This document shows positions 20,147 to 40,448 of a DNA stretch of 64,000 nucleotides, piece by piece; the first letter of the stretch is position 1, and every line of letters starts with the position of its first letter. The notes below the pieces were generated by a model. That model was not told the origin of the DNA, made no database searches, and saw nothing but the letters and a program-made list of their open reading frames with translations. The position numbers and the translations under genes are program-made. Source of the stretch: Nilaparvata lugens. Lineage: Eukaryota; Arthropoda; Insecta; Hemiptera; Delphacidae. The stretch is taken from the NCBI RefSeq assembly GCF_014356525.2, contig NC_052517.1, forward strand, positions 6,219,500 through 6,283,499. The letters are read 5' to 3'.

Positions 20147-21507
20147 TATAAAAAATAACGTGACAAAAGTCACCCATAGGTAACAGAGCCATTAGTTAAC
20201 ATCTCGTACATAAATAGATGTTCGTTGCAGAGTCGTTTGCCAGACCCCTTTCAAATATGGCTCCTTTTATGAGGCACACACCTAAGTCACACTGCTGCTC
20301 ATACCACTTTTTGGGTGGTATGCTTCTATGCAACTAATGTATTGGCAACGGGGAGAGAATAACTGTGAACAGTTCTTCCAAACCTCCAGTCGGATGACGT
20401 CACAACATGGCGCTTGTTTATCACAAAACTGCTGTCTGCTTATTGTGTTGTTTATGCTTGAAGGTTACAAATCAAGATTATTATTAAGGTGATTATTTTC
20501 AGTTTGATTTTATTTAGTTTTATATCATTTTTATTTCTTGATAGCTAAATGAATGAATTAAGTAAAATAAAATAAGCGGTAGAAGTTTAATAAGTGAATG
20601 GTGTATTTATTATTGTATAATATTAATGAAAAAAAATCTTGACCAGAACTATTCCATTGCCATCTGGCATTTTGATATATCTTGGAAGCAAAGAATACTA
20701 GTTTACAAGATATTATATTTCTAACGACTCTGCATATGGTGCTTATTATGAAAATTAATAATAACTGATTATTTAAATTAAGTATTAAAAATTGTATTAC
20801 ATCTTCGTTCAAGCTATTCGAATATATAATAATAATCTGGCTCAATAATGTTCCAGATGAAATGTTCATAAATTCCATAATTTTGAAAAAATTACAATAA
20901 CTTTTTCGGAGGATCAGCTCAGATACTGCTTGTGAGAGCTGATTCATCAATAATTAACATGATAGCAGAGATGAAAGAAATTATCTATTATAAATATTTA
21001 TCTTTACTCTATGACAATAGTGAGGGCCACGTTATAATGTCAGTATTTGATTCAACTTCCGGCAATCGTGTTGTTGTAAAAAGTACAACAGTGTCATTTT
21101 TTTTGCTGAACATAATTATTGAATGGGGGGTGGTGTCAGTGAATGAGTCATCTATGCATTCCAAAACTTCCCCCATCACTCCACTGAGTTGCAGTATCAA
21201 CCGTGCAATGGTTCAGTCTTTAGGTGCCATTGAGTTGCGACAATGCATAAGATAGGGAAAGACTGTATATGGGGACTGTAAACGAACCAATAACACAGAA
21301 TTGATGGCTTTGCTTGATGTAACTCATTGGGCTATGAAATGGTAATCATCCAAATGTTCATAGGTGTAAAATAATCCAGTTTTTATTTTCGCAGGAACTA
21401 TTTAACCAATTCGGGGGTGCTGAATCCGAATGTGAAATCAAAATTTTACTATCTCGATGCTTAGGTGATTTCGATTTTTGTTAACTACACACGCCCGGCC
21501 GGATGAG

Positions 21508-21590
21508 CCTACACACTCACGGATTTCGCCCGAGCCGAGCCAAAACAGGCCAAATCCGCGAGCCAAATTCGTAGGTGTGTAGGGCCCTTT
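21508..21590. repeat. Mini-palindrome CCTACACACTCACGGATTTC
   Basis: About 80 bases: CCTACACACTCACGGATTTC at the left and its imperfect complement ending TCGTAGGTGTGTAGG at the right. Present again near 23098, 25202 (internally deleted), 27400, 29580 and 45105. Confidence 0.65.
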
Positions 21591-21732
21591 ACTATCATGT
21601 TAAGTATTTATGAATCAGCTCGTTTGAATTAATATCTGAGCTGATTCTCCAAAAAAATATCATTCATTCCCACTCCTTCAGTTTGCGATTTATATGCTGG
21701 CTATTTGAGGCTCTCATATCCTATGGTTGTTC

Positions 21733-22402
21733 AAACTCTGGCGAGAGCTGGCAGACAAATTCAGGAATCATAGAACCCTCAAGGATAGCAGAAGGAATTT
21801 AACTACCACTACACAAAGAGTGGGCCTCAAGTATGTATTGCAAACAATTGGAATCACTGAATTTAAGTGTTTTATCAGTGAAAATAAATTATTAAAATTC
21901 CAGATACGAGGAATTGAGAAGAGAAAAGACTGAATTCGATCTCTTTCCGCCGCTAGAATGAGTGATGTATGCAAGCCAAATCACCCCAATTTGTCATTAT
22001 TGATTGAGGGGGATGCATCCATGTTATTCAAGAGGAGAGATGACAGTTTGACATAGGGTGGCTCATGGCACTGTGAGATTCATGTATTTCTGTCAGTATT
22101 TCTCATGAATAGCATCAATGCATCCCCCTCAATCAATACTGACTACCTGAATTTGGATATCTTGCATGGCACACAATCTAGCGTCCAGAAAAGGAACTAA
22201 CTTAAGCTTTTTCCTTCTCCATTTCTCGTCTGAGGCATTTTATAAACTCATTTCCAATAATTAAACACTTCATTCATGTGATTCTGATTGCTTTCTGAAC
22301 ATGTTTGAGGGTCAATCTCTGTGAAGCACTAGTGAAATTCCTTCAGCTTTCCTTCATAACTCTGTTATTCATTGATTTTATTACCAGCTCTCGCCAGAGT
22401 TT
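21733..22402. mobile_element. 671-bp TIR element, representative of eight copies
   Basis: Ends AAACTCTGGCGAGAGCTGG and perfect complement (19 bp). A second inverted pair, TTGATTGAGGGGGATGCATC and mirror, lies inside. Other full copies: 23323-23993, 25418-26088, 27626-28297, 32081-32751, 33933-34603, 37320-37990, 41695-42365; a truncated one at 29796-29916. Lengths agree within one or two bases. A recurring 68-codon frame from the left end (MFKLWRELADKFRN...) starts in the TIR; it is interrupted in some copies and has no known homologue, so it is not called a gene. Confidence 0.8.
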
Positions 22403-22499
22403 GTACAGTCATATGATATGAAAGGCCCAATGTTCCAGCATTCAGTACTATTAGCGATATTCAATAATTATATTATTTTCCACTACATGACTTTTTGGA

Positions 22500-24106
22500 G
22501 AATCAGCTCAGATACTATTGTAAGAGCTGATTCATCAATAATTAACATTATAGCAGAGATGCAAGAAATTATCTATTATAAATAGTTATCTCTACTCTAT
22601 GATAATAGTGTGGGCCACGTTATAATGTCAGTTATTTGATTAACCTTCTGGCAGTCGTGCTGTTGTAAAAAGTACAACAGTGTCATTTTTTTTGCTGAAC
22701 ATAATTATTGAATGGGGGGTGGTGTCAGTGAATGAGTCATCTATGCATTCCAAAACTTCCCCCATCACTCCACTGAGTTGCAGTATCAACCGTGCAATGG
22801 TTCAGTCTTTAGGTGCCATTGAGTTGCGACAATGCATAAGATAGGGAAAGACTGTATATGGGGACTGTAAACGAACCAATAACACAGAATTGATGGCTTT
22901 GCTTGATGTAACTCATTGGGCTATGAAATGGTAATCATCCAAATGTTCATAGGTGTAAAATAATCCAGTTTTTATTTTCGCAGGAACTATTTAACCAATT
23001 TCGGGGGTGCTGAATCCGAATGTGAAATCAAAATTTTACTATCTCGATGCTTAGGTGATTTCGATTTTTGTTAACTACACACGCCCGGCCGGATGAGCCT
23101 ACACACTCACGGATTTCGCCCGAGCCGAGCCAAAACAGGCCAAATCCGCGAGCCAAATTCGTAGGTGTGTAGGGCCCTTTACTATCATGTTAAGTATTTA
23201 TGAATCAGCTCGTTTGAATTAATATCTGAGCTGATTCTCCAAAAAAATATCATTCATTCCCACTCCTTCAGTTTGCGATTTATATGCTGGCTATTTGAGG
23301 CTCTCATATCCTATGGTTGTTCAAACTCTGGCGAGAGCTGGCAGACAAATTCAGGAATCATAGAACCCTCAAGGATAGCAGAAGGAATTTAACTACCACT
23401 ACACAAAGAGTGGGCCTCAAGTATGTATTGCAAACAATTGGAATCACTGAATTCAAGTGTTTTATCAGTGAAAATGAGTTAATAAAATTCCAGATACGAG
23501 GAATTGAGAAGAGAAAAGACTGAATTCGATCTCTTTCCGCCGCTAGAATGAGTGATGTATGCAAGCCAAATCACCCCAATTTGTCATTATTGATTGAGGG
23601 GGATGCATCCATGTTATTCAAGAGGAGAGATGACAGTTTGACATAGGGTGGCTCATGGCACTGTGAGATTCATGTATATCTGTCAGTATTTCTCATGAAT
23701 AGCATCAATGCATCCCCCCTCAATCAAAACTGACTACCTGAATTTGGATATCTTGCATGGCACACAATCTAGCGTCCAGAAAAGGAACTAACTTAAGCTT
23801 TTTCCTTCTCCATTTCTCGTCTGAGGCATTTTATAAACTTATTTCCGATAATTAAACACTTCATTCATGTGATTCTAATTGCTCTCTGAACATGTTTGAG
23901 GGTCAATCTCTGTGAAGCACTAGTGAAATTCCTTCAGCTTTCCTTCATAACTCTGTTATTCATTGATTTTATTACCAGCTCTCGCCAGAGTTTGTACAGT
24001 CATATGATATGAAAGGCCCAATATTCCAGTATTCAGTACCATTCACGAATTTATTTAATATTTACAAATATATAGACCTTATATATTAAACATTGACTTT
24101 TTTGGA
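22500..24106 (+). repeat. Array unit 2
   Basis: Almost identical to unit 1 over about 1.5 kb, including the same rare linker, so this is the most recent duplication in the array. Confidence 0.85.
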
Positions 24107-26185
24107 GAATCAGCTCAGATACTATTGTAAGAGCTGATTCATCAATAATTAACATTGTAGAAGAGATGCAAGAACCTATAATAAATTATTATAGCTTTCT
24201 TCACTCTATATGATGAGTGAGGTCCATGTCATAATGACAGTACTTGATAAACATTGGTGTTGCCACAGAGGGAAACCAGTATTCTCTTCTCCATGGTGTT
24301 GGTATCCTTGTCTATCATTCAAAAATCTGGTGTGGCGCACTCACACAACTTTCCTTGCCGTTACGAGAATTGATCACCTGACGCTAGTGTTCCCGCGCAT
24401 CTCAAGTCTACTTATAAACAAAGATCTGAGCCAGCTAGTGACAGGACAATAACGCTGTAGGCATAGGAGGTCTGCTATCTCTCCATAATAGAATAATAGT
24501 TCTCTCTAAATAGAATATTATATATCTCTCTTATAGAGAATAATCTCTCTAATTATCTCTCTAATTATCTCTCTAATTATCTCTCTAATAGAATATTAAA
24601 TATCTCTCTAAATAGAATCAATAGTTGTCAAAAGTTCGTAATTGGATAATCACATTTTCTCGAATTTCGAGCTTATTTTCAATTTTAGGTGGAAATGTTG
24701 CTGAACATTAATTGTAGAGATTTTAATGCTCAATCTTTTCCAGTCAAATTTTTGTTTAAATTTCATCTGAAGCCTGATAATTGGTAATCTAAAATCACAC
24801 TTTGCAATGATGGGGCGGAGCTCCTGGAATATTTACAGATATGGGACTTGTGGCATTTGATAGAGCTTATCAATGACTATTTTAGGTATAAATTTGATCA
24901 AAATAGTTGTAGCCGTTTTCGAGAAAATCGCGATAAACCCTGTTTTTGACAACATTTTCGCCATTTTTGCCGCCATCTTGAATTGGATTTGTTCGAAATT
25001 GTTCGTGTCGGATCCTTATAGGGAAAGGACCTTAAGTTCCAAACACACACACACACACACAAATTACAATTTTAATAATATTGATATTTGAACTATTTTA
25101 CTAATTCGAGGGTGTTGAATCCGAATCTGAAATCAAAATTTTGCTATCTCGATGTTTAGGTGATTTCGATTTTTGTCAACTACACACGCTTGCCGGATGA
25201 GCCTACACACTCACGGATTTCGCCCGAGCCGAGCCAAGACAGGCTAAATTCGTAGGTGTGTAGGACCCTTTACTATCATGTTAAGTATTTATGAATCAGC
25301 TCGTTTGAATCAATATCTGAGCTGATTCTTCAAAAAAATATCATTCATTCCCACTCCTTCAGTTTGCGATTTATATTCTGGCTCTTCATTTGAGGCTCTA
25401 ATATCCTATGGTTGTTCAAACTCTGGCGAGAGCTGGCAGACAAATTCAGGAATCATAGAACCCTCAAGGATAGCTGAGGAAATTCAACTACCACTACACA
25501 AAGAGTGGGCCTCAAGTATGTATTGCAAACAATTAAAATCACTGAATTCAAGTGTTTTATCAGTGAAAATAAGGTTATAAAATTCCAGATACGAGGAATT
25601 GAGAAGAGAAAAGACTAAATTCGTTCTCTTTTCCGCCGCTAGAATGAGTGACATATGCATGCCAAATCACCCCAATTTGTCATTATTGATTGAGGGGGAT
25701 GCATCCATGTTATTCATGTGAAGATCTGACAGTTTGACATAGGGTGGCTCATGGCACTGTGAGATTTATCTATTTCTGTCAGTATTTCCCATGACTAACA
25801 TCAATGCATCCCCCCTCATCAATACTGACTACCTGAATTTGGATATCATACACAGCACACAATCTAGCGTCCAGAAAAGGAACTAACTTAAGCTTTTTCC
25901 TTCTCCATTTCTCGTCTGAGGCATTTTATAAACTCATTTCCAATAATTAAACACTTCATTCATGTGATTCTAATTGCTCTCTGAATATGTTTGAGGGTCA
26001 ATCTTTGTGAAGCTCTAGTGAAATTCCTTCAGCTTTCCTTCATAACTCTGTTATTCACTGATTTTATTACTAGCTCTCGCCAGAGTTTGTACAGTCATAT
26101 GATATGAAAGGCCCAATGTTCCAGCATTCAGTAACATCCACAATATTTAATATACATATGAAGGCTACAACACCACTTTTTTGGA
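24107..26185 (+). repeat. Array unit 3
   Basis: Linker changes to element C (TCTGGTGTGGCGCACTCACA at 24327). It has a private expansion of a TCTCTCTAATTA-type minisatellite at 24525-24600 and only a short CA tract (25040-25062), because the segment present in other units between TTCCAAA and the CA run is missing. Confidence 0.8.
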
Positions 26186-32850
<6,665 letters not shown>

Positions 32851-34700
32851 GAGAATCAGCTCAGATACTATTGTAAGAGCTGATTCATCAATAATTAACA
32901 TTATAGCAGAGATGCAAGAACCTATAATAAATTAATATAGTTTTCTTTACTCTATATGATGAGTGAGGTCCATGTCATAATGACAGTACTTGATTAACAT
33001 TGGTGTTGCCACAGAAGGAAACCAGTATTCTCTTCTCCGTGGTGTTGGTATCCTTGTCTATCATTCAAAAAAGCAGATTGAAATTCAATCTTAATCATCT
33101 GAATCCAATGCATGAAATCAAGCCGGTAAACAGCTGTTTGCAGAACAAATAAACATATGATTCTCATTACAGCATACTCTACTGTGATGAAACCATATGT
33201 TTTCTTCAGAGTTGAGTTTGTTTCCTAGTTCCGAAACAGGAACAGCAAAAAAAAATAAAAAAACACCTTCAGTGCTCCAAGTGGAAGTTTTGTCAACTTC
33301 CACAAAGTTCCTGATTCGGAATTTGTAAACTAGGTTATGTTTATAGAATGCATGTAGTAACTTCAGCACAAGCAGGTAATGTTTTCTATTTCTCAATTAT
33401 TCTTCTTCAGATTATCATGACAAAAAATAGTGTATGTTACTTGAACGTGAATATCTTTTGCAGTACTCGAATGAAATTCTAGTCTTGGCTAACGCCTTGA
33501 CCAGAAACATCATTCTCTCCTTCAAAAGGCCTCTTCCCATCCATGTGACATAAGATACTATTCTCTGGTTTATTAATATCAACTGAGCCTATAAGATGGA
33601 GTACAGTATATTTAAGGTATTACTTACACAGCTTACCACTATGTATCATGTCAATGAAAAAAATACGATAGATCAATATAAACAATAATTATCTATATCT
33701 GAGGGAAAAATATCGATAACTGATATATCAATACCTCTCCAACCGATACCCATCCCTAAATAATACTGCAATTATAAGGTGAACCTTACTATCATGTTAA
33801 TTATTTATGAATCAGCTCGTTTGAATTAATATCTGAGCTGATTCTCCAAAAAATATCATTCATTCCCACTCCTTCAGTTTGCGATTTATATGCTGGCTCT
33901 TTATTTGAGGCTCTCATATCCTATGGTTGTTCAAACTCTGGCGAGAGCTGGCAGACAAATTCAGGAATCAAAGAACTCTTAAGGATAGCAGAAGGAATTC
34001 AACTACCACTACACAAAGAGTGGGCCTCAAGTATGTATTGGAAACAATTAAAATCACTGAATTCAAGTGTTTTATCAGTGAAAATGAGTTAATAAAATTC
34101 CAGATACGAGGAATTGAGAAGAGAAAAGACTAAATTCGTTCTCTTTTCCGCCGCTAGAATGAGTGACGTATGCATGCCAAATCACCCCAATTTGTCATTA
34201 TTGATTGAGGGGGATGCATCCATGTTATTCATGAGAAGATCTGACAGTTTGACATAGGGTGGCTCATGGCACTGTGAGATTCATGTATTTCTGTCAGTAT
34301 TTCTCATGAATAGCATCAATGCATCCCCCCTCATCAATACTGACTACCTGAATTTGGATATCATGCATGGCACACAATCTAGCGTCCAGAATAGGAACTA
34401 ACTTAAGCTTTTTCCTTCTCCATTTCTCGTCTGAGGCATTTTATAAACTCATTTCCAATAATTAAACACTTCATTCATGTGATTCTGATTGCTTTCTGAA
34501 CATGTTTGAGGGTCAATCTCTGTGAAGCACTAGTGAAATTCCTTCAGCTTTCCTTCATAACTCTGTTATTCATTGATTTTATTACTAGCTCTCGCCAGAG
34601 TTTGTACAGTCATATGATATGAAAGGCCCAATGTTCCAGCATTCAGTACCATTAGCGATATTCAATAATTATATTATTTTCCACTACATGACTTTTTGGA
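32851..34700 (+). repeat. Array unit 6
   Basis: Here repeat J (33088-33480) replaces element C, followed by the module CCAGAAACATCATTCTCTCC to AACCGATACCCATCC and the TIR element 33933-34603. It is the shortest J-type unit. Confidence 0.8.
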
Positions 34701-35466
34701 GAATCAGCTCAGATACTATTGTAAGAGCTGATTCATCAATAATTAACATTATAGCAGAGATGCAAGAACCTATAATAAATTAATATAGTTTTCTTTACTC
34801 TATATGATGAGTGAGGTCCATGTCATAATGACAGTATTTGATTAACATTGGTGTTGCCACAGAAGGAAACCAATATTCTCTTCTCCGTGGTGTTGGTATC
34901 CTTGACTATCATTCAAAAAAGCTGATTGAAATTCAATCCTAACCATCTGAATCCAATGCATGAAATTAAGCTGGTAAACAGCTGTTTGCAGAACAAATAA
35001 ACATATGATTCTAATTACCGCATACTCTACTGTGATGAAACCATATGTTTTCTTCAGAGTTGAGTTTGTTTCCTAGTTCCGAAACAGGAACAGCAAAAAA
35101 AAATAAAAAAAAAACACCTTCAGCGCTCCAAGTGGAAGTTTTGTCAACTTTTACAAAATTCCTGATTCGGAATTTGTAAACTGGGTTATGTTTGTAGAAT
35201 GCATTTAGTAACTTCAGCACAAGCAGGTAATGTTTTGTATTTCTCAATTATTCTTCTTCAGATTATCATGACAAAAAATAGTGTACGTTACTTGGACATG
35301 GAATGTCTTTTGCAGTACTCGAATGAAATTCTAGTTTTGGCTAACGCCTTGACCAGAAACATCATTCTCTCCTCCAAAAGGCCTTTTCCCATCCATGTGA
35401 TGTAAGATACCATTCTCTGGTTTATTAATATCAACTTATGCCCGGTTGCAGAGTCGCTTCATAAAG

Positions 35467-36443
35467 TGTAACATATTGAAATTTGGGTAGATATAAAAAT
35501 CCCTAGCTGAAGTACTAATAGGTCTGAGTAAAGTAACTGGCTAATATCGCCAAGGAGATAACATAAAGATTAGATAACATCAGCTTGTTCTGGCTAAACG
35601 GTACAATAGCCTAAAAGGAATTGAAATAATTTTTTGCTAATATATAATATTATATAAAATTTGAAGATTGAGGTTAGGCATAAACATTTAGTGATCGGCG
35701 ACCTAACGGTCGACCGAGCCATGCAACGTAGAATCTGACCAAGCATCTTGGAAGAAATCTATTGCGGCAAAACGGTATGCAATTTGGAAGAACAAAAGGT
35801 CACGTGGCTAACTATTATGATGCATGAAACAAATAGTAATATATAGAAAATTAACTAGCATGTAGAGGGCATATTTAAAAAACCTAATAAAAATAATTAA
35901 ATGTATCCAGGAAATAGGAGGTTACCAAGCGCATGAATACTGAAACAATTTGCATGCACCAATCACATAATGGCAGTTGATAGGCGGCAATAGTATGCCG
36001 ATTCAAAAATATTTATATATATTTATACAAATGATTGGGATTTATATAAAATTGTTATATAGTCTATGTTATGGATATGGCCCGACGGCAAAGAAATTAT
36101 TAAACATACAACATAAGTAATTATTTAATATTTTAGTACGGTCTATTTGAACCTTTACTGGCGGAGGACTAGGATATTCAAATTTTATGTAAATTTGAAA
36201 GTCGGAAATAAGAATTGTAAAATTAAGAGAGGAGAACCAACACTCGCATGCCAAATGCCACCATGAGAGGTCCCTAAATATTATAGAGTGTAATACCTTG
36301 TTATAACTTGTAAAAAGCTAAAGTTAGATTGAATTATTAAATTTCTTATAAGACTTTGTGATGCTCTTATAAAGCAGAAGTCATTTTCATTTCTAAATAA
36401 TTTTTGTAACCCCTTGGAAGAGACGACTCCGGCTACCATAGTC
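35467..36443 (+). mobile_element. Inverted LTR fragment
   Basis: Reverse complement of about 30218-31196, diverged by roughly 10-15 percent by eye. It begins TGTAACATATTGAAATTTGG. The 85-base module GACCAGAAACATCATTCTCT...ATCAACTTA occurs on both sides (35351-35437 and 36444-36533), so insertion came with a local duplication. The same left junction recurs at 43190. Confidence 0.6.
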
Positions 36444-36630
36444 CAGGACCAGAAACATCATTCTCTCCTCCAAAAGGCCTTTTCCCGTCCATGTGACATA
36501 GGATACTATCCTCTGGTTTATTAACATCAACTTAGCCTATAAGATGGAGTACATTTCAAGTATTATTTACACAGCTTACCACTATGTATCATGTCAATGA
36601 AAAAAATACGATAGGTCAATATATCAATAA

Positions 36631-37064
36631 TTGACCGAGCAAAGTGAGGTCTAAGATTCAAGTCGACGGTTTGGCATTTCTCTTAATGTTTGAATGCTTG
36701 AATGTTCAAAAGTTTAAATGTTTATATGTTCTATGTTGCGCATTTACGGTGAAATGCGGTAATAAATTTTCATGAAATTTGACAGGTATATTCCTTTTTT
36801 AATTGCGCGTCGACGTATAAACAAGGTTTTTGGAGATTTTGCATTTCAAGGATAATATAAAAGGAAAAAGGAGCCTCCTTCATACGCCAATATTAGAGTA
36901 AAAATCAGACTATAGAATTATTCATCATAAATCAGCTGACAAGTGACTACACAGATGTGTGGAGAAGCCAGTCTATTGCAGTATTTACATAAGGTCTATA
37001 GTTTCAATCAGGTACTTGTGGATGAGAATACTGAGTGAGGTCTACTGTTCACAGAACTACTAGT
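36631..37064 (+). mobile_element. Helentron-like element, copy in unit 7
   Basis: TTGACCGAGCAAAGTGAGGT start, TACTGTTCACAGAACTACTAGT-type end. It interrupts the module that is continuous in units 5 and 6 (ATCAATATAAACAATAATTA), confirming insertion after the array unit was formed. Confidence 0.7.
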
Positions 37065-37992
37065 CCACTGATAATTATCTATATCTGAGGGAAAAATATC
37101 GATAACTGATATATCAATACCCCTCTAAACGATACCCATCCCTTAATGATACTGCAAATATGTGGTGAACCTCACTTTAATGTTAATTATTATGAATCAG
37201 CTCATTTGAATTAAGGTCTGAGCTGATTCACCAAAAAAACGTAATTACTTTCTTCATAAGTGTACTTCTCATCTTAATGCTGACTGGATATTTGAGGCTC
37301 TCATATCCTATGGTTGTTCGAACTCTGGCGAGAGCTGGCAGACAAATTCAGGGATCATAGAACCCTCAAAGATAGCTGATGGAATTCAACTACCACTACA
37401 CAAAGAGTGGGCCTCAAGTATGTATTGGAAACAATTAAAATCACTGAATTCAAGTGTTTTATCAGTGAAAATGAGTTAATAAAATTCCAGATACGAGGAA
37501 TTGAGAAGAGAAAAGATTAAATTTGTTCTCTTTCCCGCCGCTAGAATGAGTGACATATGCATGCCAAATCACCCCAATTTGTCATTATTGATTGAGGGGG
37601 ATGCATGCTTGTTGTTCATGAGAAGATCTGACAGTTTGACATAGGGTGGCTCATGGCACTGTGAGATTCATGTATTTCTGTCAGTATTTCTCATGAATAG
37701 CATCAATGCATCCCCCCTCATCAATACTGACTACCTGAATTTGGATATCATGCATGGCACACAATCTAGCGTCCAGAAAAGGAACTAACTTAAGCTTTTT
37801 CCTTCTCCATTTCTCGTCTGAGGCATTTTATAAACTCATTTCCAATAATTAAACACTTCATTCATGTGATTCTGATTGCTTTCTGAACATGTTTGAGGTT
37901 AAATCTCTGTGAAGCATCAGTGAAATTCCTTCAGCTTTCCTTCATAACTCTGTTATTCATTAATTTTATTACTAACTCTCGCCAGAGTTTGT

Positions 37993-39284
37993 ACAGTCAT
38001 ATGATACTGGTTCATAGTTTTGGCTGGTATACTGATTACTTTTTGAGTTATGTTGATTTGTGCGTATCTCTGGTCTGAACGGTGGTTTGATATTGCCATC
38101 ACAGACTGTATGCCATATAAATGATTTATCAGCTGTTTGCAATCAGTAATGGGTTGTGTGGCGAGTGCCATTCTAACTTGATACGGTAGCTTCTTTAAAA
38201 TAATACTTGCTAATGCCGATTCATTAATGGGCTCGCTCAATTGAGAATTTTTAAACTGTAGGGCAGTGACGAAAGTGGTACATGCACCGTCTAAGTTAGG
38301 GTTGAAATCGCATGATATAATGTCCGCTAGCACGTCCAACTGTTTACTTCTGCTCCAATACTGTTCCAGGAAGACAGCTACAAACTCATCCAATGATGTA
38401 AATTCATGGGCTCTACTCCGAAAGAACATCAGGGGTTCGCCAATCAATAAACTAGTCAAACGAAGACGCCAAAAATTCCAAGAGGTGGGTGTTAATGATT
38501 GAACTAGTTTTATCTGATCTATAAATTCTTTAGGTTGGAGATAGCGGTCTGTATTGTCAAAACGGCCTAATTCATTGAAACTGTGTAGTGAATCAAACGT
38601 TGCTATGGGAATAGGCTCTATATTCTCGTGCGGAAATTGATGTATTTGATTTCAAGTTGTACTAACTTCTCTTGGGCCTGTTTCCAATGACTAGAAGCTT
38701 CTGTTTCATTATCTACTACTTCGGCATTTAATTCAGATGAAAATAATTGCTGTTCTCCAACGGCTGTCTCCAATGAATTAAGTTGTATTATGTTTTGATT
38801 TATATCAGAATTTGGGTGAGCTATTTCATGAATTTGCGAAGTGTTTTGTGCTGGTAGGTTATCTATTCTTTCGTTTAACTCACAAGTGACAGTATCTATT
38901 TTGCTGTTAAATCGGTTGTAATTAGTTCTTGATTTTCAGCGGTAGATGCTGATATTGTGTCCGCAGTTTCCTTACCCGTTCTTACCGATGTATCCTTCAA
39001 TGATTCCCGCATTTCCTTCATTTCCGCCTTCAAGTCCTTCATTACCATGGTCATTGTTTTTTCTAAACTATTAGAAAATGACTTGATCATCCCCTCTACT
39101 ATAACCCTTTTATTGCTTCTTGGGAGACATTTAACGGTTTATTACTGTTCACAGGATTCTTGGCGGTGATTGAAGAGATCTGGGCGTTGGACTCCATCGC
39201 GCCCCCCTCAGCGTCGATCTCCGCTACTATCGCCGTCTGCAGTGTGTCTGCTACCTTACTTTGCGTGGACGAAAAGAGACTCAT
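37993..39284 (-). pseudogene. Decayed LTR-retrotransposon gag
   Basis: Three - strand pieces: 39284-39099, 39090-38896 (shifted frame, coiled-coil-like with EKTMTMVMKDLKAEMKEMRE) and about 38640-37993. The last reads FNELGRFDNTDRYLQPKEFI, SWNFWRLRLTSLLIGEPL and EFVAVFLEQYWSRSKQ, a capsid-like gag pattern known from Ty3/mdg4-type insect elements. Frameshifts and stops between pieces show it is dead. No protease, RT or integrase is found. Its low-coordinate end abuts the TIR element at 37990. Assignment to Ty3 rather than Pao is tentative. Confidence 0.7.
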
Positions 39285-40448
39285 ATTTTAAAAATGGATT
39301 AAGTGTCAAGTGTTTGTTAAAAAAAGTGAAAGTTTTGGCCAACAAGGCATTAATAAGGACACAAATGAGGATAGGCCTATGGACATTACAAGCCAGGTAA
39401 CCTATTTATTACTTAAGCTCTTATAATATAATAATACTATTCATTGATTTCTGACTAGCAGTTTAGGCCCATAAAATATAATCTCTCTCTATAAACAGGT
39501 ATTTTTTACAGTACTAATAATATAAAATTTTCTTTAAAACATATAATTCTCTTTATTTAAAGCTATTGTTTCCCCAAAAAGTAATACAAATTTTCCTTCG
39601 CCAGTTTTCCTCACAACTCGTATAAGTTATCTATAATTTTCAATATGGTTATTGACTTAATTTCAAATAATTATTCAATGAGCTTGGCTCTCATCATCAG
39701 TCCCACGTTGGTACGACATGTCTTTCTGTCACGTTATTCTTTATATTTAAATAACGATTAGCCTCCTGCTTGGCATCAGTCGGTAAAGCATGAGATTTGA
39801 TATAATTAGGTCGTGGTTTTCTAATAGTATTCAGTCTTAAAAAATCTTGATAGGCCTAGATATGGGCTTCTCCTATAACTCTTGTAATTCAATAAATAAT
39901 AAATATATATATATAAATGATACTTATACTATAGTGTTGAGGAATAAAAAATAAATTGCACACCATGAAAAAGTCATACATATATTACACAAATAATGCA
40001 AAGATCAATCGAGGCAAAAAATATATATAGAGCGATAAAAAATATAATATAAAAAATAGAACAATATTTGAAATCAATAAAAATATCACAGGCTAAACTT
40101 TATATTCTAGATTTGTGGCACGAATCATTACCATGTGCCTTTATCTTGAAATCATATGCATTCTTTTGCATGTAGCTGTGACATGTACTTGCTAATACTT
40201 GTCGGCTTGGATAATTCAATCAAAAATATGTGCTCTAAGATCAGCTTGATAAATTAGCCACTAATAATCCAAATATATATATATATTAAAATCTCTAGTA
40301 CTTAGTAGATTTCTTTGTATCGAATATATATTTTTATCTCAGGGTGCAAGATTCGGCACCTGACGGAATAGGTAGAGCCATTCATCTAGTGAATTAGAAC
40401 TATGATAAATTATCGCAAATTGTATTGCAAAAAATTAAATATTGTATG

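Larger units (their letters stand above)
20910..22499 (+). repeat. Array unit 1
   Basis: Carries the linker variant with AATTATTGAATGGGGGGTGG and CAACCGTGCAATGGTTCAGT, shared only with unit 2. It contains a 671-bp TIR element at 21733-22402. Open frames in it recur in every unit and are not genes. Confidence 0.8.

Noticed and set aside
20558..21255. Frames of 107-130 residues around the start of the array
   Set aside because: Composition typical of AT-rich non-coding DNA; the + frame is a repeat-unit frame, recurring with disruption in unit 2.
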